Assembly (NCBI RefSeq): GCF_900475675.1 | Contig: NZ_LS483403.1 | Location: forward strand, 1,612,001 to 1,676,000 | Direction of reading: 5' to 3' | Length of the DNA: 64,000 bases | Source: Streptococcus lutetiensis | Lineage (GTDB): Bacteria > Bacillota > Bacilli > Lactobacillales > Streptococcaceae | Shown: piece after piece, positions 28,522-37,962 of the stretch | Numbering within the stretch: the first letter of the stretch is position 1 | Layout: the number at the start of each line of letters is the position of its first letter | Translations under genes and position numbers: made by a program | Notes under the pieces: generated by a model | Databases searched by the model: none | What the model saw: the letters and a program-made list of their open reading frames with translations, nothing else | What the model was told of the DNA's origin: nothing

Positions 28522-29442
28522 ATGAATATGAGAAAAGTTAGAAAAGCCGTTATTCCCGCAGCTGGTCTTGGAACTCGTTTCTTGCCAGCTACAAAAGCAC
28601 TCGCTAAAGAGATGCTTCCAATTGTTGATAAACCAACCATTCAGTTTATCGTTGAAGAAGCCTTAAAATCAGGTATTGAAGAAATCTTGGTTGTTACTGG
28701 TAAATCAAAACGTTCTATCGAAGACCACTTTGACTCAAACTTCGAATTAGAATACAATTTGGAACACAAAGGGAAAACTGATCTTCTTAAACTCGTTAAT
28801 GACACTACAGCCATTAATCTTCACTTCATCCGTCAAAGTCACCCTCGTGGACTTGGTGATGCTGTCCTTCAAGCCAAAGCTTTTGTAGGCAACGAACCAT
28901 TTGTCGTTATGCTTGGTGATGACCTTATGGATATCAACAACGATAAAGCTGTACCACTTACAAAACAATTGATTAACGACTATGAAAACACACATGCATC
29001 AACAATCGCTGTTATGCATGTGCCACACGAAGAAGTTTCATCTTACGGCGTTATCGCACCTCAAGGCGAAGGAAAAGACGGTCTTTACAGTGTTGAAACA
29101 TTTGTTGAAAAACCAGCACCTGAAGATGCACCTAGTGATCTTGCTATCATCGGTCGCTACCTTCTTACTCCAGAAATCTTCAATATTCTTGAAGCACAAA
29201 AACCTGGAGCTGGTAATGAAATCCAATTGACAGATGCTATCGACACTTTGAACAAAACACAACGTGTTTTTGCACGTCAATTTAACGGTGATCGCTATGA
29301 TGTCGGTGATAAATTCGGCTTCATGAAAACTTCTATTGACTATGCGCTTCAACACCCACAAATCAAAGATAACATGAAACAATATCTTATCGATTTGGGT
29401 AAAAAATTGGAAGCTGAATCAACTAAAAAAGAGTCTAAATAA
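28522..29442 (+). CDS. galU: UTP-glucose-1-phosphate uridylyltransferase
   Basis: Makes UDP-glucose for glycolipid, capsule and galactose metabolism. Nucleotidyltransferase motif [19 protein letters not shown] near the start. I use the ATG at 28522, six bases after AAAGGAGT (306 residues), rather than the in-frame ATG at 28504, which overlaps that site. Glucose-1-phosphate from the phosphorylases at 2.6-7.7 kb is its substrate. Confidence 0.95.
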   Translation: MNMRKVRKAVIPAAGLGTRFLPATKALAKEMLPIVDKPTIQFIVEEALKSGIEEILVVTGKSKRSIEDHFDSNFELEYNLEHKGKTDLLKLVNDTTAINLHFIRQSHPRGLGDAVLQAKAFVGNEPFVVMLGDDLMDINNDKAVPLTKQLINDYENTHASTIAVMHVPHEEVSSYGVIAPQGEGKDGLYSVETFVEKPAPEDAPSDLAIIGRYLLTPEIFNILEAQKPGAGNEIQLTDAIDTLNKTQRVFARQFNGDRYDVGDKFGFMKTSIDYALQHPQIKDNMKQYLIDLGKKLEAESTKKESK

Positions 29443-29455
29443 TATACTATAACAT

Positions 29456-29495
29456 AAAAAAGTTCCTCTAGACAAAGTCTAGAGGAACTTTTTTA
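29456..29495. terminator. Bidirectional terminator of galU and rhomboid genes
   Basis: Perfect repeat AAAAAAGTTCCTCTAGAC and its complement around AAA, with T tracts on both strands. Confidence 0.92.
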
Positions 29496-29503
29496 TTATA
29501 ACT

Positions 29504-30175
29504 TTAATGTAAAGCCAGGACAATCAAGAAAAGACTTAACCCAACATAAGTCGCTGCTGCCAACCAACGTTGCCACGGTTTAAACATGTTTTTCTCCACA
29601 AGTGTCGGTAAAAAGATGGCACATAAGACACCACCAACAAGACCGCCAATATGACCAGCAATTCCAATACTTGGAGTAAATAAGTTAAAAATCAGATTCA
29701 CAATAATCAAAGCTTGATAATTTCTTCCAAGTTCTTTCAAATAAGGATTTCTTCCAAAATACCCTGCGACCATAATCGCCGCAAAAACACCAAAAAGCGA
29801 CGTTGAAGCACCCGCAGCAATCACGTTTGGCGTAAAGAAAAGCGTAAAGATATTACCAACAATTCCTGATAGAACATACAAGGCTAAAAATTTGTGATGT
29901 CCCCAGATCTGCTCTGCTATTTGACCAACAAAATATAGCGTTAAAGCATTGAAAAAGAAATGCTCCCAACCGATATGGACAAATATCGGTGTCACTAAGC
30001 GCCACAATTGACTTGGAAATAAACTAACGTAAGCACCATACATCCCGCCAGTATTAAAAATAGCTTGGTTAGATGTGGCATTTCCAAAATAAATCACCTG
30101 CATGGCTATAAAAACCAAAGTCGTTAGAGCCAGCAAAAAAATCGTCACTGGACTTTCTTTAATAACGTTTTTCAT
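29504..30175 (-). CDS. Rhomboid family intramembrane serine protease
   Basis: A 223-residue protein with about six membrane segments. Catalytic Ser is in GASTSLFG and His in GHIGGLVGG. GluP-like. The start overlaps the end of the 5-formyl-THF cyclo-ligase gene by 4 nt, the usual pairing in Firmicutes. Confidence 0.92.
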   Translation of the reverse strand: MKNVIKESPVTIFLLALTTLVFIAMQVIYFGNATSNQAIFNTGGMYGAYVSLFPSQLWRLVTPIFVHIGWEHFFFNALTLYFVGQIAEQIWGHHKFLALYVLSGIVGNIFTLFFTPNVIAAGASTSLFGVFAAIMVAGYFGRNPYLKELGRNYQALIIVNLIFNLFTPSIGIAGHIGGLVGGVLCAIFLPTLVEKNMFKPWQRWLAAATYVGLSLFLIVLALH

Positions 30176-30699
30176 CGACTAAATACCTCCATAACAGCGA
30201 CATCATGACTGTCTGGCTGAAACTCTGCTTTCTGACACTCATAAATCGTACTGATCGTTTTGCCTTTATAATCCGCTAAATACCTGTCATAATAGCCAGC
30301 TCCATATCCAATTCGAAAACCATCTTGGTTAAAACCAACACCTGGTACATGAATCAAATCAATTTTTGACTTATCCACAGCTTGATCACCAGCAGGTTCC
30401 CACAAACCAAATGAGTTTTTCACCAAGTTATCCACATCATAAAGACAAAAAATCATTTTGCCGTGTGGATGAGTTTTTGGAACTAAAATAGTTTTGCCAT
30501 CTTTTTGAGCTTGTTTAATCAACAATTCAGTATTGTACTCAAAATCAAAAGCTAAATAAGTTGCAATAGTATCCGCTTTTTGATAAGCAGAAGATGCTAG
30601 TAAATCATCTAATAAAGCCTTATCTTTCAAGGCTTTTTCTTTTCTATCTTGATATTTTAAATGAGTAATGATACTCTTTCGTAAGGCTACTTTTTCCAT
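30172..30699 (-). CDS. 5-formyltetrahydrofolate cyclo-ligase
   Basis: Recycles 5-formyl-THF to methenyl-THF with ATP. The family motif GYGAGYYDR is present. I start at the ATG at 30699 (175 residues, MEKVALRKSI), the family's usual start. There is no ribosome site: TATCAT in a TGTGT context ends six bases before this ATG, suggesting a leaderless transcript. A longer frame upstream would begin inside the promoter. Confidence 0.92.
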   Translation of the reverse strand: MEKVALRKSIITHLKYQDRKEKALKDKALLDDLLASSAYQKADTIATYLAFDFEYNTELLIKQAQKDGKTILVPKTHPHGKMIFCLYDVDNLVKNSFGLWEPAGDQAVDKSKIDLIHVPGVGFNQDGFRIGYGAGYYDRYLADYKGKTISTIYECQKAEFQPDSHDVAVMEVFSR

Positions 30700-30754
30700 G
30701 CTTTTATGATAACACAAAACCGAGATTTTACTCAGCAAAAACCTTAAAATTTAC

Positions 30755-30787
30755 TTTGAGGTTTTTTTAAGGTTTCTCAGATATACT
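30755..30787 (+). promoter_or_regulatory. CiaR box and promoter of csRNA A
   Basis: Direct repeat TTTGAG-N5-TTTAAG (30755-30760, 30766-30771), then exactly 10 bp, then TATACT (30782-30787). This is the layout known for CiaRH-activated csRNA promoters. Confidence 0.8.
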
Positions 30788-30794
30788 ATATCTA

Positions 30795-30934
30795 TCCTAA
30801 ATAGCGGTTCTCCCAAACCGCTGGGAATTGGCTCTTTTGGAGTTATTCCCTTTTCATAAATCTCCTGGACATGATTGAAAAATCATGTCCTTCCCTTTTT
30901 AAGCCGCTAGCTCCCAATAGCGGCTTTTTTTATT
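30795..30934 (+). ncRNA. csRNA A, CiaR-dependent small RNA
   Basis: About 140 nt from the expected start to the T tract. Hairpins in order: AGCGGTT-ctccc-AACCGCT, GGACATGATT-gaaa-AATCATGTCC, and the terminator AAGCCGCTA...TAGCGGCTT with seven T. Pyrimidine-rich loops and linkers (CTCCC, TCTCC, CCTTCCC) could pair with ribosome sites of target mRNAs, the known csRNA mechanism. No start codon with a ribosome site lies inside. Confidence 0.8.
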
Positions 30935-30943
30935 TTTCAAATA

Positions 30944-30980
30944 CAAAAAAGGGAGCAAGACTAAAAACTTGCTACCTTTT
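30944..30980 (-). terminator. Terminator of the lysine genes
   Basis: AAGGTAGCAAG paired with CTTGCTCCCTT, followed by TTTTTT on the minus strand at the deacetylase stop. Confidence 0.75.
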
Positions 30981-32113
30981 TAATGACTTACTTTTTCTTT
31001 CAAGAAAGCTGAGATTTCACTAACCGCAAACGAAAGGGCTGCTTCATTTGGACTCATCTTAGGATGGTGAAGAGCGTAAGGTGTTTCAACGCCTAACCAG
31101 AACATCACTCCTGGAATTTTATTTAACAAATACCCAAAATCTTCTCCAGTCATAGCTGGTAAGCAGTCAATCAGATGTACAGCTTCGCGATTTCTGAAGA
31201 AGTCCATAGCCTCACGCGCCAATTCGGGATTATTTTCCACAGGGAGATAACCGCCCTGTTTCAAATTGACCTCTACTTCCATTCCAAAACTTGCTGCTAC
31301 TCCTTTAGCAATCTCAGTTATACGTTTTTGAATTAAAAGGCTCATGTCTTGCGTCAAAGTACGAATAGTACCGTGCAGCTGCGCTATTTCTGCAATGACA
31401 TTATTCGTTGTCCCCGAATGAAATGACCCAAAAGTGACGACGCCACCTTGAATCGGGTCGACATTTCGACTGACAATTGTCTGAATCTGCGTGACAAAAT
31501 ACGACGCAGCAACCAAAGCATCATTTGCTTCATGTGGAAAAGCAGCATGTCCTCCTTTTCCTTTAAAAGTCACCAGCACTTCGCAAGTTCCTGCAAACAA
31601 TGTTGAGGTATTGGTCGCAATATCACCAACCTTGAAATCAGGGCGAACATGAAGTCCATAAAATTCATCTGGTTTCCAATCACCAAAGGCATTATCTTGA
31701 TACATGAGCATGCCGCCTGCTTCATTTTCCTCTGCTGGTTGGAAAAGAAAGAGTAAATTATTTTTAGGCTGTACTTGCACCAATTCATTAAGTAAACCAA
31801 GCGCAACGGTCATGTGCATGTCATGCCCGCAAGCATGCATACGCCCCTCATGCTGGCTAGCAAACGCCAACCCAGTTTCTTCTACAATAGGCAAAGCATC
31901 AATATCTGTTCGCCAACCAATCGTCTTTTCAGGAGCTGAGCCATTTAAAAAGACAAGAATCCCAGTTCGCCAAGTACGTTGCTCTACAAAACCTTTTCCA
32001 GCCGTAATTTCTGCAATACGCTCCAAAAGATAAGCTTGTGTTTTAAATTCTTCCAAACCAATTTCAGGAATCTGGTGCAAATCACGGCGGATATTAACTA
32101 AATCTAAAGTCAT
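30980..32113 (-). CDS. N-acetyldiaminopimelate deacetylase (M20 family)
   Basis: M20 amidohydrolase of 377 residues with the metal-binding HACGHDMHM and a downstream catalytic Glu pair (PAEENEAGG). The ATG at 32113 follows AAAGGA and gives the typical start ([17 protein letters not shown]). M20 proteins of this type are often labelled hippurate hydrolase; immediate linkage to dapH supports the acetylase branch of diaminopimelate/lysine synthesis. Confidence 0.88.
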   Translation of the reverse strand: MTLDLVNIRRDLHQIPEIGLEEFKTQAYLLERIAEITAGKGFVEQRTWRTGILVFLNGSAPEKTIGWRTDIDALPIVEETGLAFASQHEGRMHACGHDMHMTVALGLLNELVQVQPKNNLLFLFQPAEENEAGGMLMYQDNAFGDWKPDEFYGLHVRPDFKVGDIATNTSTLFAGTCEVLVTFKGKGGHAAFPHEANDALVAASYFVTQIQTIVSRNVDPIQGGVVTFGSFHSGTTNNVIAEIAQLHGTIRTLTQDMSLLIQKRITEIAKGVAASFGMEVEVNLKQGGYLPVENNPELAREAMDFFRNREAVHLIDCLPAMTGEDFGYLLNKIPGVMFWLGVETPYALHHPKMSPNEAALSFAVSEISAFLKEKVSH

Positions 32114-32171
32114 ATTTTTTCCTTTATTTTTTAAAAGCTTGAGAGAAGTTCTCAAGCCTTTACTTCCTTTA

Positions 32172-32870
32172 TTACAAATTACGCAAAGCGTCTTCGAGTG
32201 CTGTTTTTTGTTGTGTTTTGGCATCAATTTCTTTGATGACACGCGCTGGAACACCTGCTACAACAACATTTTCAGGTACATCTTTGGTAACAATAGCTCC
32301 CGCAGCAACAACAGAACCATTACCGACTTGAACCCCTTCGATAACGACCGCATTAGCACCGACAAGGACGTTGTCTCCGATACGCACAGGGTCAGCTGAA
32401 GCTGGTTCAATTACACCTGCAAGAACAGCACCTGCACCGATATGGCTATTTTTACCAACAATGGCACGACCACCAAGAACAGCACCCATGTCAATCATTG
32501 TTCCTGCACCGATTTCAGCACCAATATTAATCACAGCTCCCATCATAACAACCGCATTGTCTTCGATTGTCACTTGGTCACGAATGATAGCCCCCGGTTC
32601 GATACGAGCGTTAATACAGCGTTTATCAAGCAATGGCACAGCTGAATTACGACCATCTTGTTCAACAACATAATCTTTATTTTCAGTCAAGTTTGCCAAA
32701 AGTGGCTCAATGTCTTTCCAATCACCAAAAAGCACATTACCAAGCTTAATGACACTTTCTGGAACAGCTGCTGCTAATTCACCTTCAAATGTCACTTTAA
32801 CATTTGTTTTTTTCTCAGCATTTCCGATAAATGCGATAATTTCTTGAGCAGTCATTTTTTGTGCAGTCAT
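32172..32870 (-). CDS. dapH: Tetrahydrodipicolinate N-acetyltransferase
   Basis: A 232-residue acyltransferase with a left-handed beta-helix made of hexapeptide repeats (about 90-200; e.g. [19 protein letters not shown]). It acetylates tetrahydrodipicolinate for lysine and peptidoglycan. First gene of the pair with the deacetylase 58 bp downstream. The promoter has TATAAT near 32977 and a leader of about 95 nt with no known riboswitch. Confidence 0.95.
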   Translation of the reverse strand: MTAQKMTAQEIIAFIGNAEKKTNVKVTFEGELAAAVPESVIKLGNVLFGDWKDIEPLLANLTENKDYVVEQDGRNSAVPLLDKRCINARIEPGAIIRDQVTIEDNAVVMMGAVINIGAEIGAGTMIDMGAVLGGRAIVGKNSHIGAGAVLAGVIEPASADPVRIGDNVLVGANAVVIEGVQVGNGSVVAAGAIVTKDVPENVVVAGVPARVIKEIDAKTQQKTALEDALRNL

Positions 32871-33017
32871 ATTTAAGATACCCAGAGCGTTTTAAAGACC
32901 TAGGAGAATCCTGATACCAAGACTTTCCAAGCCAAACACCCTACTCCTTCCAATTCAAAATTAGTTAATTGTATATTATTATAACAAATATTCAGAAAAT
33001 TTGGAAAGGAATTTTAT

Positions 33018-33052
33018 TAAAAAATCACTCAGTAAAAAACTGAGTGATTAGG
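33018..33052 (-). terminator. Terminator past the EcsC-like remnant
   Basis: Stem ATCACTCAG/CTGAGTGAT with TTTTTT on the minus strand. Confidence 0.75.
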
Positions 33053-33100
33053 TATTATTAAAATACAAAATAACTTTTATTCACCAGCTAATTCTGTAAA

Positions 33101-33654
33101 TTATCCATCAATATCTTCCACGTCTTTAGCCATCTTTTGTCTAAAGTCTCCTCTATACTCATTCATTCCCGAAAAATCTTCTGAAATTTTTCCGTCCAAT
33201 AAATCCTACAAATGTATCGACTAATTTATTTCCCATTGGTTTAAATGTCATATAAGTTAGACCCCCAGAAATCACTCCACCAATTACTGGAATTACTTTA
33301 GTAATTGATTTCCCGATACTTTGTTTCGTAATTTTAAATCCTATGATGCTACCTATTTTCTTAACAAGCGGATACCAAGCAGTCTTGGTTAAGGCTTGTT
33401 GTGCTACTTTTTTCCCAAGATTTTTTTCCGGCCGTTTTAGATACATTAGCAATTAAGGCAGATGAACCGCCTGCTCCAAACATAATGCCTAGATAGGCAA
33501 CAATACGAATTCGTGCTTCCTCTGGTAGTTGATTATAATCTCCGCTAAATAACTCTTCTTCACCAAATAAATAAGCTATTTGCTGTGACAAATTTAGAGC
33601 AAAGCCAAAATATTGAACCACATCTGCTCCTCCAGATGCCAAAGCAGTAACTGG
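33101..33654 (-). pseudogene. EcsC-family protein, 3' remnant with two frameshifts
   Basis: C-terminal part of an EcsC-family protein in three frames. Frame one runs from the IS junction (ALASGGADVVQYFGFALNLS) to SKTAGKK, where an A7 tract (about 33424-33430) shifts the frame. Frame two carries GKKVAQQALTKTAWYPLVKK and IGGVISGGLTYMTF, and ends early near 33160. Frame three ends with MNEYRGDFRQKMAKD and a stop at 33101. The 5' part is replaced by the truncated IS. Not functional. Confidence 0.75.
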
Positions 33655-34380
33655 AAAAGAGAAAACTCGCTCAATCACTTTTCTACGTTTTGAAAAATTA
33701 GGGAAAAGGATTTTCTTTTGCTTCATGTTCTTCCTGGCAGGTGTAATTAGATCAATTCCTTTTAATTCCAGCCTATCATGCAGTGACTGACCTAGATATC
33801 CCATATCTCCAAGGACTGTTGGTGCCCCAAATTGACTCAACACTTCCTCGGTCATTGAACTATCAGCCATTGAAGCAAGAGTAATTGTGTAGTCTATGAC
33901 ATAGCCTGATTCACTGACTAAAGCATGACATTTATATCCATAGAAGTACTGTCCCTTTGTAGCATTGTAGCCAACATTTGCATAATCTCCAAGAACTTTG
34001 CTTCTGAAATTACGAATAGGCTGACACAAAGGAAGGGGGAAGCTGTCAATAATCGATACACTAATTCCTTCAACCTCTTTAAAGACGAGTGCTTGGCGAA
34101 TGACTTGGATACTCGGTAAGAGGGCATTACAACGGCGGACAAAGCGAGAATATTCTAGGAAATTAGGAAATAAACTTTGAGCCAATTGGTGCTTAGCTTT
34201 AAGCGTTTCACTAAAATGCAGTACGCCCCATAGGTAACAAGCGATAACTAAGCAATCTGATGTTGCGAGATGGACGTTCTTTCGGTTTTGAACCTTAAGG
34301 GGAACCCTCATTTGATAAAGCGTCTCAATGGTTGTCAGTAAATAAACAAAAACATTTGGAAGTGTGCTATTATAAGTCAT
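33655..34380 (-). pseudogene. IS982-type transposase, C-terminally truncated and fused to EcsC remnant
   Basis: About 242 residues of transposase with an intact N-terminus and the region holding IDSFPLPLC and GYKCHALVSESGYVIDY. The frame continues into the EcsC remnant at RVFSF/PVTAL and runs on to 33361, a chimeric ORF of 339 codons. The catalytic C-terminal part is lost. Confidence 0.85.
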
Positions 34381-34470
34381 ATAAGTCGTACGCTTTCTAA
34401 TGCTTAGTGGTTTAAGATTAGGATAGCACGACTTAGTTATTTTCCAATGAAATTAACTAGCAATTCGGGT
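33655..34470 (-). mobile_element. Truncated IS982-type element (copy 1)
   Basis: 816 bp nearly identical to 38145-38959, with the right terminal repeat intact (AACTAGCAATTCGGGT) and the transposase 3' end plus the left repeat missing, cut at 33655. Same orientation as copy 2. Confidence 0.88.
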
Positions 34471-34477
34471 AAATAAT

Positions 34478-34726
34478 TTGTATTCTTTTACTGGGTATTC
34501 TCCTTTTGTAATAGCACTAGTGGGGATAGTTGCAATGTCAGTTTATCCAGTATTAGAGTGGGTGGCATATAGTCGTATTGGTAAAAGGGGAGGGAAATGG
34601 TGGAAATTATTTCTATTCGTGATGGGAATATTGTCTATATATCATAGTTATAGTAGTTTGGGAAACCTTTTAGTATTTTTACTTAGAATTATTATAGGAA
34701 TTTGCTACATCTTTACTTTTTTCTAA
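34478..34726 (+). CDS. Hypothetical membrane protein, possibly 5'-truncated by IS
   Basis: Not recognised. An 82-codon frame opening at TTG eight bases after the IS end, so the native start may be lost. It shows three hydrophobic segments (YSPFVIALVGIVAMSVYPVL, WWKLFLFVMGILSIY, LLVFLLRIIIGICYIF) split by a basic loop RIGKRGGK. No ribosome site before the TTG. AT-rich. The next gene starts 49 bp later. Confidence 0.4.
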   Translation: MYSFTGYSPFVIALVGIVAMSVYPVLEWVAYSRIGKRGGKWWKLFLFVMGILSIYHSYSSLGNLLVFLLRIIIGICYIFTFF

Positions 34727-34774
34727 AAGATATCAACCTTTCAAGTAATAGTAATTAGAAAAGGAAGAGAACTA

Positions 34775-35311
34775 ATGAGTCAAAATAAAGAGGCAGAAAA
34801 TTTAGACGATATATTTTTAATCAAAGATAAGAATAAACCCAGAACAAATAAAGAAAGAAGCAGAGAAGAAAAAGCAAGGGAAACTAAGCAAATTGTGAAT
34901 AATCTTAAAAAGATGCAAGATCCTGGAAAGAGATGGAACGAAGAACAGAAGAATGAAGTTCACTATGAAAGAAATGGACTCGTTAGATTTGAAAGCCTTA
35001 CTAAACAAAAGCCAAGAAAAATTAAAAGAGGAAAAAGCTATCAAGTGTTTATGGAAAATATAGATATTTATCTTGATTCTAATGAGGTTAGATTAGAAAT
35101 AAAAAAACTGCTTCAAGATACTAAAGATTATTTACTTCAAGGAGTCTTTGATGTTTTTGATGCTCATTGTTATCTTAGAGGTAATATTTATTTTTTAGTT
35201 CATAAAGGGAGTCAATTAAATGATTATGAACGAAAGATTCTAAAATCATTTAAAAATAAACCATATTTAAAAAATATCATTACAATCATTAGTATTTGTG
35301 TGATATCATAG
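34775..35311 (+). CDS. Hypothetical protein, 178 aa
   Basis: Not recognised. Well-placed AAAGGAAGAG precedes the ATG. The N-terminal 100 residues are highly charged (KDKNKPRTNKERSREEKARE) and look disordered or coiled; the second half appears folded (YQVFMENIDIYLDSNEVRLE ...) and the last 15 residues are hydrophobic. Very low GC compared with core neighbours. Ends 75 bp from copB, with a shared bidirectional terminator. It might be an accessory protein acquired with this island. Confidence 0.6.
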   Translation: MSQNKEAENLDDIFLIKDKNKPRTNKERSREEKARETKQIVNNLKKMQDPGKRWNEEQKNEVHYERNGLVRFESLTKQKPRKIKRGKSYQVFMENIDIYLDSNEVRLEIKKLLQDTKDYLLQGVFDVFDAHCYLRGNIYFLVHKGSQLNDYERKILKSFKNKPYLKNIITIISICVIS

Positions 35312-35357
35312 TTAATCTTTAGGTTTATTTAAATGATAAAAGTTTCATAATTAGTAT

Positions 35358-35392
35358 GAAAAAAATAGAAGAGCATGTGCTCTTCTATTTTT
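35358..35392. terminator. Bidirectional terminator between hypothetical and copB
   Basis: AAATAGAAGAGCA and its exact complement around TG, with A and T tracts on both sides. Confidence 0.9.
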
Positions 35393-37499
35393 TATCATAC
35401 CTCAATCCCATCGCGTTGATTGAGACAATCACGGTTGAGATTGACATCAGGACTGCTGCAATGAGAGGATCAATATAAATCCCTGTAAATGGATAAAGAA
35501 TACCCGCTGCAACAGGAATAGCAATGATGTTATAGCCTGCTCCAAACCAGAGGTTTTGTTTCATTTTTCTAAGCATGCGTTTGGAGATATTAATCATATC
35601 CAGGACGTCACTTGGATTGGAGTTAACTAGGACGACATCAGCGGTACTGATAGCAACCGAAGTTCCTGCTCCAATCGCAAAACCAATCGTAGCAGTTGCA
35701 AGAGCTGGGGAATCATTGACACCATCACCAATGAAAAGCACGCCGGCTTTCTTTTGGTACTCTTTCACAATTTCTGCTTTATCTTCAGGTTTTAATTCCG
35801 CTCTAAATTCGGGAATATTTAGTGCACTAGCAATTTTTTGAGCAGTTTCTTTATTATCACCCGTGAGCATAACAGGGGTAATTCCTTGAGCTAATAAACC
35901 ATTAATAAAGGCTTTCGCGTCTGCTTTAGGAGAATCTCCTAAGGCAATAAATCCTAAAACATCTTGTTGTTCATTGATTAGGAAAGATACAGTTAAACCT
36001 AAATCTAAATATTGAGCAATCTTTTGTTCATCATAAGAAAGTTGATTTTCACGAAGATATTTATAGTTAACAATTTGATAAAAGTTTTGATTAACTTGTC
36101 CTTTAATCCCAACTCCTGGAATATTTTCAACCGCTTCAACTTTTAGATTTTCAAGAGGTTTAGCAGCTGAAACGATTGATTGAGCAATCGGGTGAGTGGA
36201 ACTTCCTTCAAGTGCTGCCATGATTTGGAGAATGTCTGTTTCATCAGTAAAATCAATAACACTACGAACAATAAACTTACCGTCAGTTAATGTTCCCGTT
36301 TTATCCATTAAGGCATATTTAATTGTATTTATTTTTTCTAGAGAAGTTCTGTTTTGAATTAATAAACCATTTTTAGCAGAAATACTGGTTAGGCGAGAAA
36401 CAACAAGTGGAACCGCAAGACCTAAAGCATGTGGACATGCAATTACAAAAACAGAAACCGCAAGAAGTAGAGCAAAACTAAAGTTAGAACTAATTGTCCA
36501 AAAAACTAATGAAAAGATACCAACAATAAGTGCAGCATAGAAAAGGTAACCAGCCACTCTATCTGCCATGTTTTCCAAATTAGATTTTTGAGTTTGGGCT
36601 TTCTTGACTAATTCGGCCACTTGATTGAGAAATGAATCTTTTCCAAGGGTTGTGACTTTCATCTCAAATGGTTGGTTTTGATTGAGGGAACCACCATAAA
36701 CAAGGTCATTTATTTTTTTATTGACTGCTCTGCTTTCACCAGTAATCATTGACTCATCAACGAGCGCTTCACTTAATATAAGGCCATCCGCAGGTATTTT
36801 CTCATTTTCTTTCACTAAAAGTAAATCGCCAACTTTTAGTTCTGAAAGCTCCACATCCTTCCCACTTTTTAAGTGAGCTTTTTTGGGAACAAGGCTTGCT
36901 AAATCTTTCAACGCATCGCCAGCACCCATGATTGCTTTCATCTCAATCAGATGACCAATCAGCATAATGACAATTAATGTTGCCAGTTCAAACCAGAAGT
37001 TCATGCCCATATGTCCGTTAAAACTCATGATTGTGGCATAAACAGAATAAGCATAGGCAACGGTAATTCCCATTGTAATAAGCATCATCATGGCTGGCTT
37101 ACGGCTTTTTAATTCACCTTTTGCTCCGCTAAAAAAAGGAGTCCCAGAGTAAAAGAAGATAATTGTACCAAGGATAAGTTGCAAAATTTCACTTCCGGGG
37201 AATTTAAGGATAGTAAAGCCCGCGATTGGTGAAATGAGTAGAAGCGGAATCATAAGAATGATAGCCACTTTGAGCTTTTTACTCATATCACCCATATGCA
37301 TCATGTGTCCTCCATGATTCATCATATCCATATTGTCCATATCATGCATATTATCCATATTGTGCATGTTGTGCATGTTGTGCATGTTGTGCATGTTGTG
37401 CATCTCATGGTTTTCGTGCTCCATATCCATTATTTCATGATTATGATAATGCTCAGACATCATTTCATCGTGATTAGACGAATGAGTTTTATTTGACAT
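35385..37499 (-). CDS. copB: Copper/silver-translocating P1B-type ATPase, CopB-like
   Basis: A 704-residue metal efflux ATPase. The transmembrane CPH motif (VIACPHALGL) marks the CopB (P1B-3) class rather than CPC. Also present: TGES, the phosphorylation motif DKTGTLTDG and GDGVNDSPAL. The first 75 residues are extremely His/Met-rich with five HNM-type triplets encoded by a 9-bp tandem repeat. A CopY-type operator lies in its promoter. It lies between two IS982-type copies, so acquisition by transfer is likely. No copY, copA or copZ is nearby. Confidence 0.93.
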   Translation of the reverse strand: MSNKTHSSNHDEMMSEHYHNHEIMDMEHENHEMHNMHNMHNMHNMHNMDNMHDMDNMDMMNHGGHMMHMGDMSKKLKVAIILMIPLLLISPIAGFTILKFPGSEILQLILGTIIFFYSGTPFFSGAKGELKSRKPAMMMLITMGITVAYAYSVYATIMSFNGHMGMNFWFELATLIVIMLIGHLIEMKAIMGAGDALKDLASLVPKKAHLKSGKDVELSELKVGDLLLVKENEKIPADGLILSEALVDESMITGESRAVNKKINDLVYGGSLNQNQPFEMKVTTLGKDSFLNQVAELVKKAQTQKSNLENMADRVAGYLFYAALIVGIFSLVFWTISSNFSFALLLAVSVFVIACPHALGLAVPLVVSRLTSISAKNGLLIQNRTSLEKINTIKYALMDKTGTLTDGKFIVRSVIDFTDETDILQIMAALEGSSTHPIAQSIVSAAKPLENLKVEAVENIPGVGIKGQVNQNFYQIVNYKYLRENQLSYDEQKIAQYLDLGLTVSFLINEQQDVLGFIALGDSPKADAKAFINGLLAQGITPVMLTGDNKETAQKIASALNIPEFRAELKPEDKAEIVKEYQKKAGVLFIGDGVNDSPALATATIGFAIGAGTSVAISTADVVLVNSNPSDVLDMINISKRMLRKMKQNLWFGAGYNIIAIPVAAGILYPFTGIYIDPLIAAVLMSISTVIVSINAMGLRYDKK
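37361..37405. repeat. 9-bp tandem repeat in copB
   Basis: Five units of TGTGCATGT, the last with one change, encoding His-Asn-Met triplets on the minus strand. In frame, so copy number may vary without breaking the gene. Confidence 0.9.
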
Positions 37500-37540
37500 A
37501 TTTTACTCCTAAATGAATGCTTTGAAATTTCTATCTATAT

Positions 37541-37571
37541 ATAGTTTACAATTGTAAACTATATAAGTCAA
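37541..37571 (-). promoter_or_regulatory. copB promoter with CopY operator
   Basis: On the minus strand TTGACT (about 37566-37571), 17-bp spacer and TAAACT. A 22-bp perfect palindrome at 37541-37562 contains the cop box TACAATTGTA (37547-37556; consensus TACANNTGTA) between -35 and -10, ideal for CopY repression. Confidence 0.85.
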
Positions 37572-37614
37572 GGAAAAGGTAACAGCAAAGAGATACTAAG
37601 AATTCAAGTTTTAG

Positions 37615-37962
37615 TATGAGTGGAGTGATAAAAGCAATTCATATTTGCTAGATTCATGCTATGCTATTTTGGCTTCCGCTGAGTCAGATGGTTCAATAAC
37701 ATCTTCAAGTATGTTGACTAATCCAAATTTATCTTCAAATGAAGCAAAAGTTTCGACCTTAATTTCTAAGGTATCAAGTAGTCCGAGTCTTTCAAATTCA
37801 TTAAGCGCAACTAGCTTACAACTTGAAACAACTGTAACTAAAGGAGAGCTTCCCAAAACAGGTGCTGATGACGATTTAAGTTTAGTATTAGCAGAATTGG
37901 GATTAGGCTTAGTGGCAACGTTAACTATTGGAAAAGTTAAATATAAAAAAGGTTTTGAGTAA
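37615..37962 (+). pseudogene. 3' fragment of an LPXTG surface protein
   Basis: About 110 codons with no ATG in frame. A Ser/Thr/Asn-rich stretch is followed by LPKTG, a hydrophobic segment (LVLAELGLGLVATLTIG) and the basic tail KVKYKKGFE, a sortase signal. The 5' end is missing or frameshifted. Its stop codon overlaps the left end of IS copy 2 (37962). Confidence 0.65.

Noticed and set aside
32871..32980. Possible lysine riboswitch in the dapH leader
   Set aside because: The leader is only about 95 nt, too short for the lysine riboswitch, and shows none of its conserved core; left as an unexplained leader.
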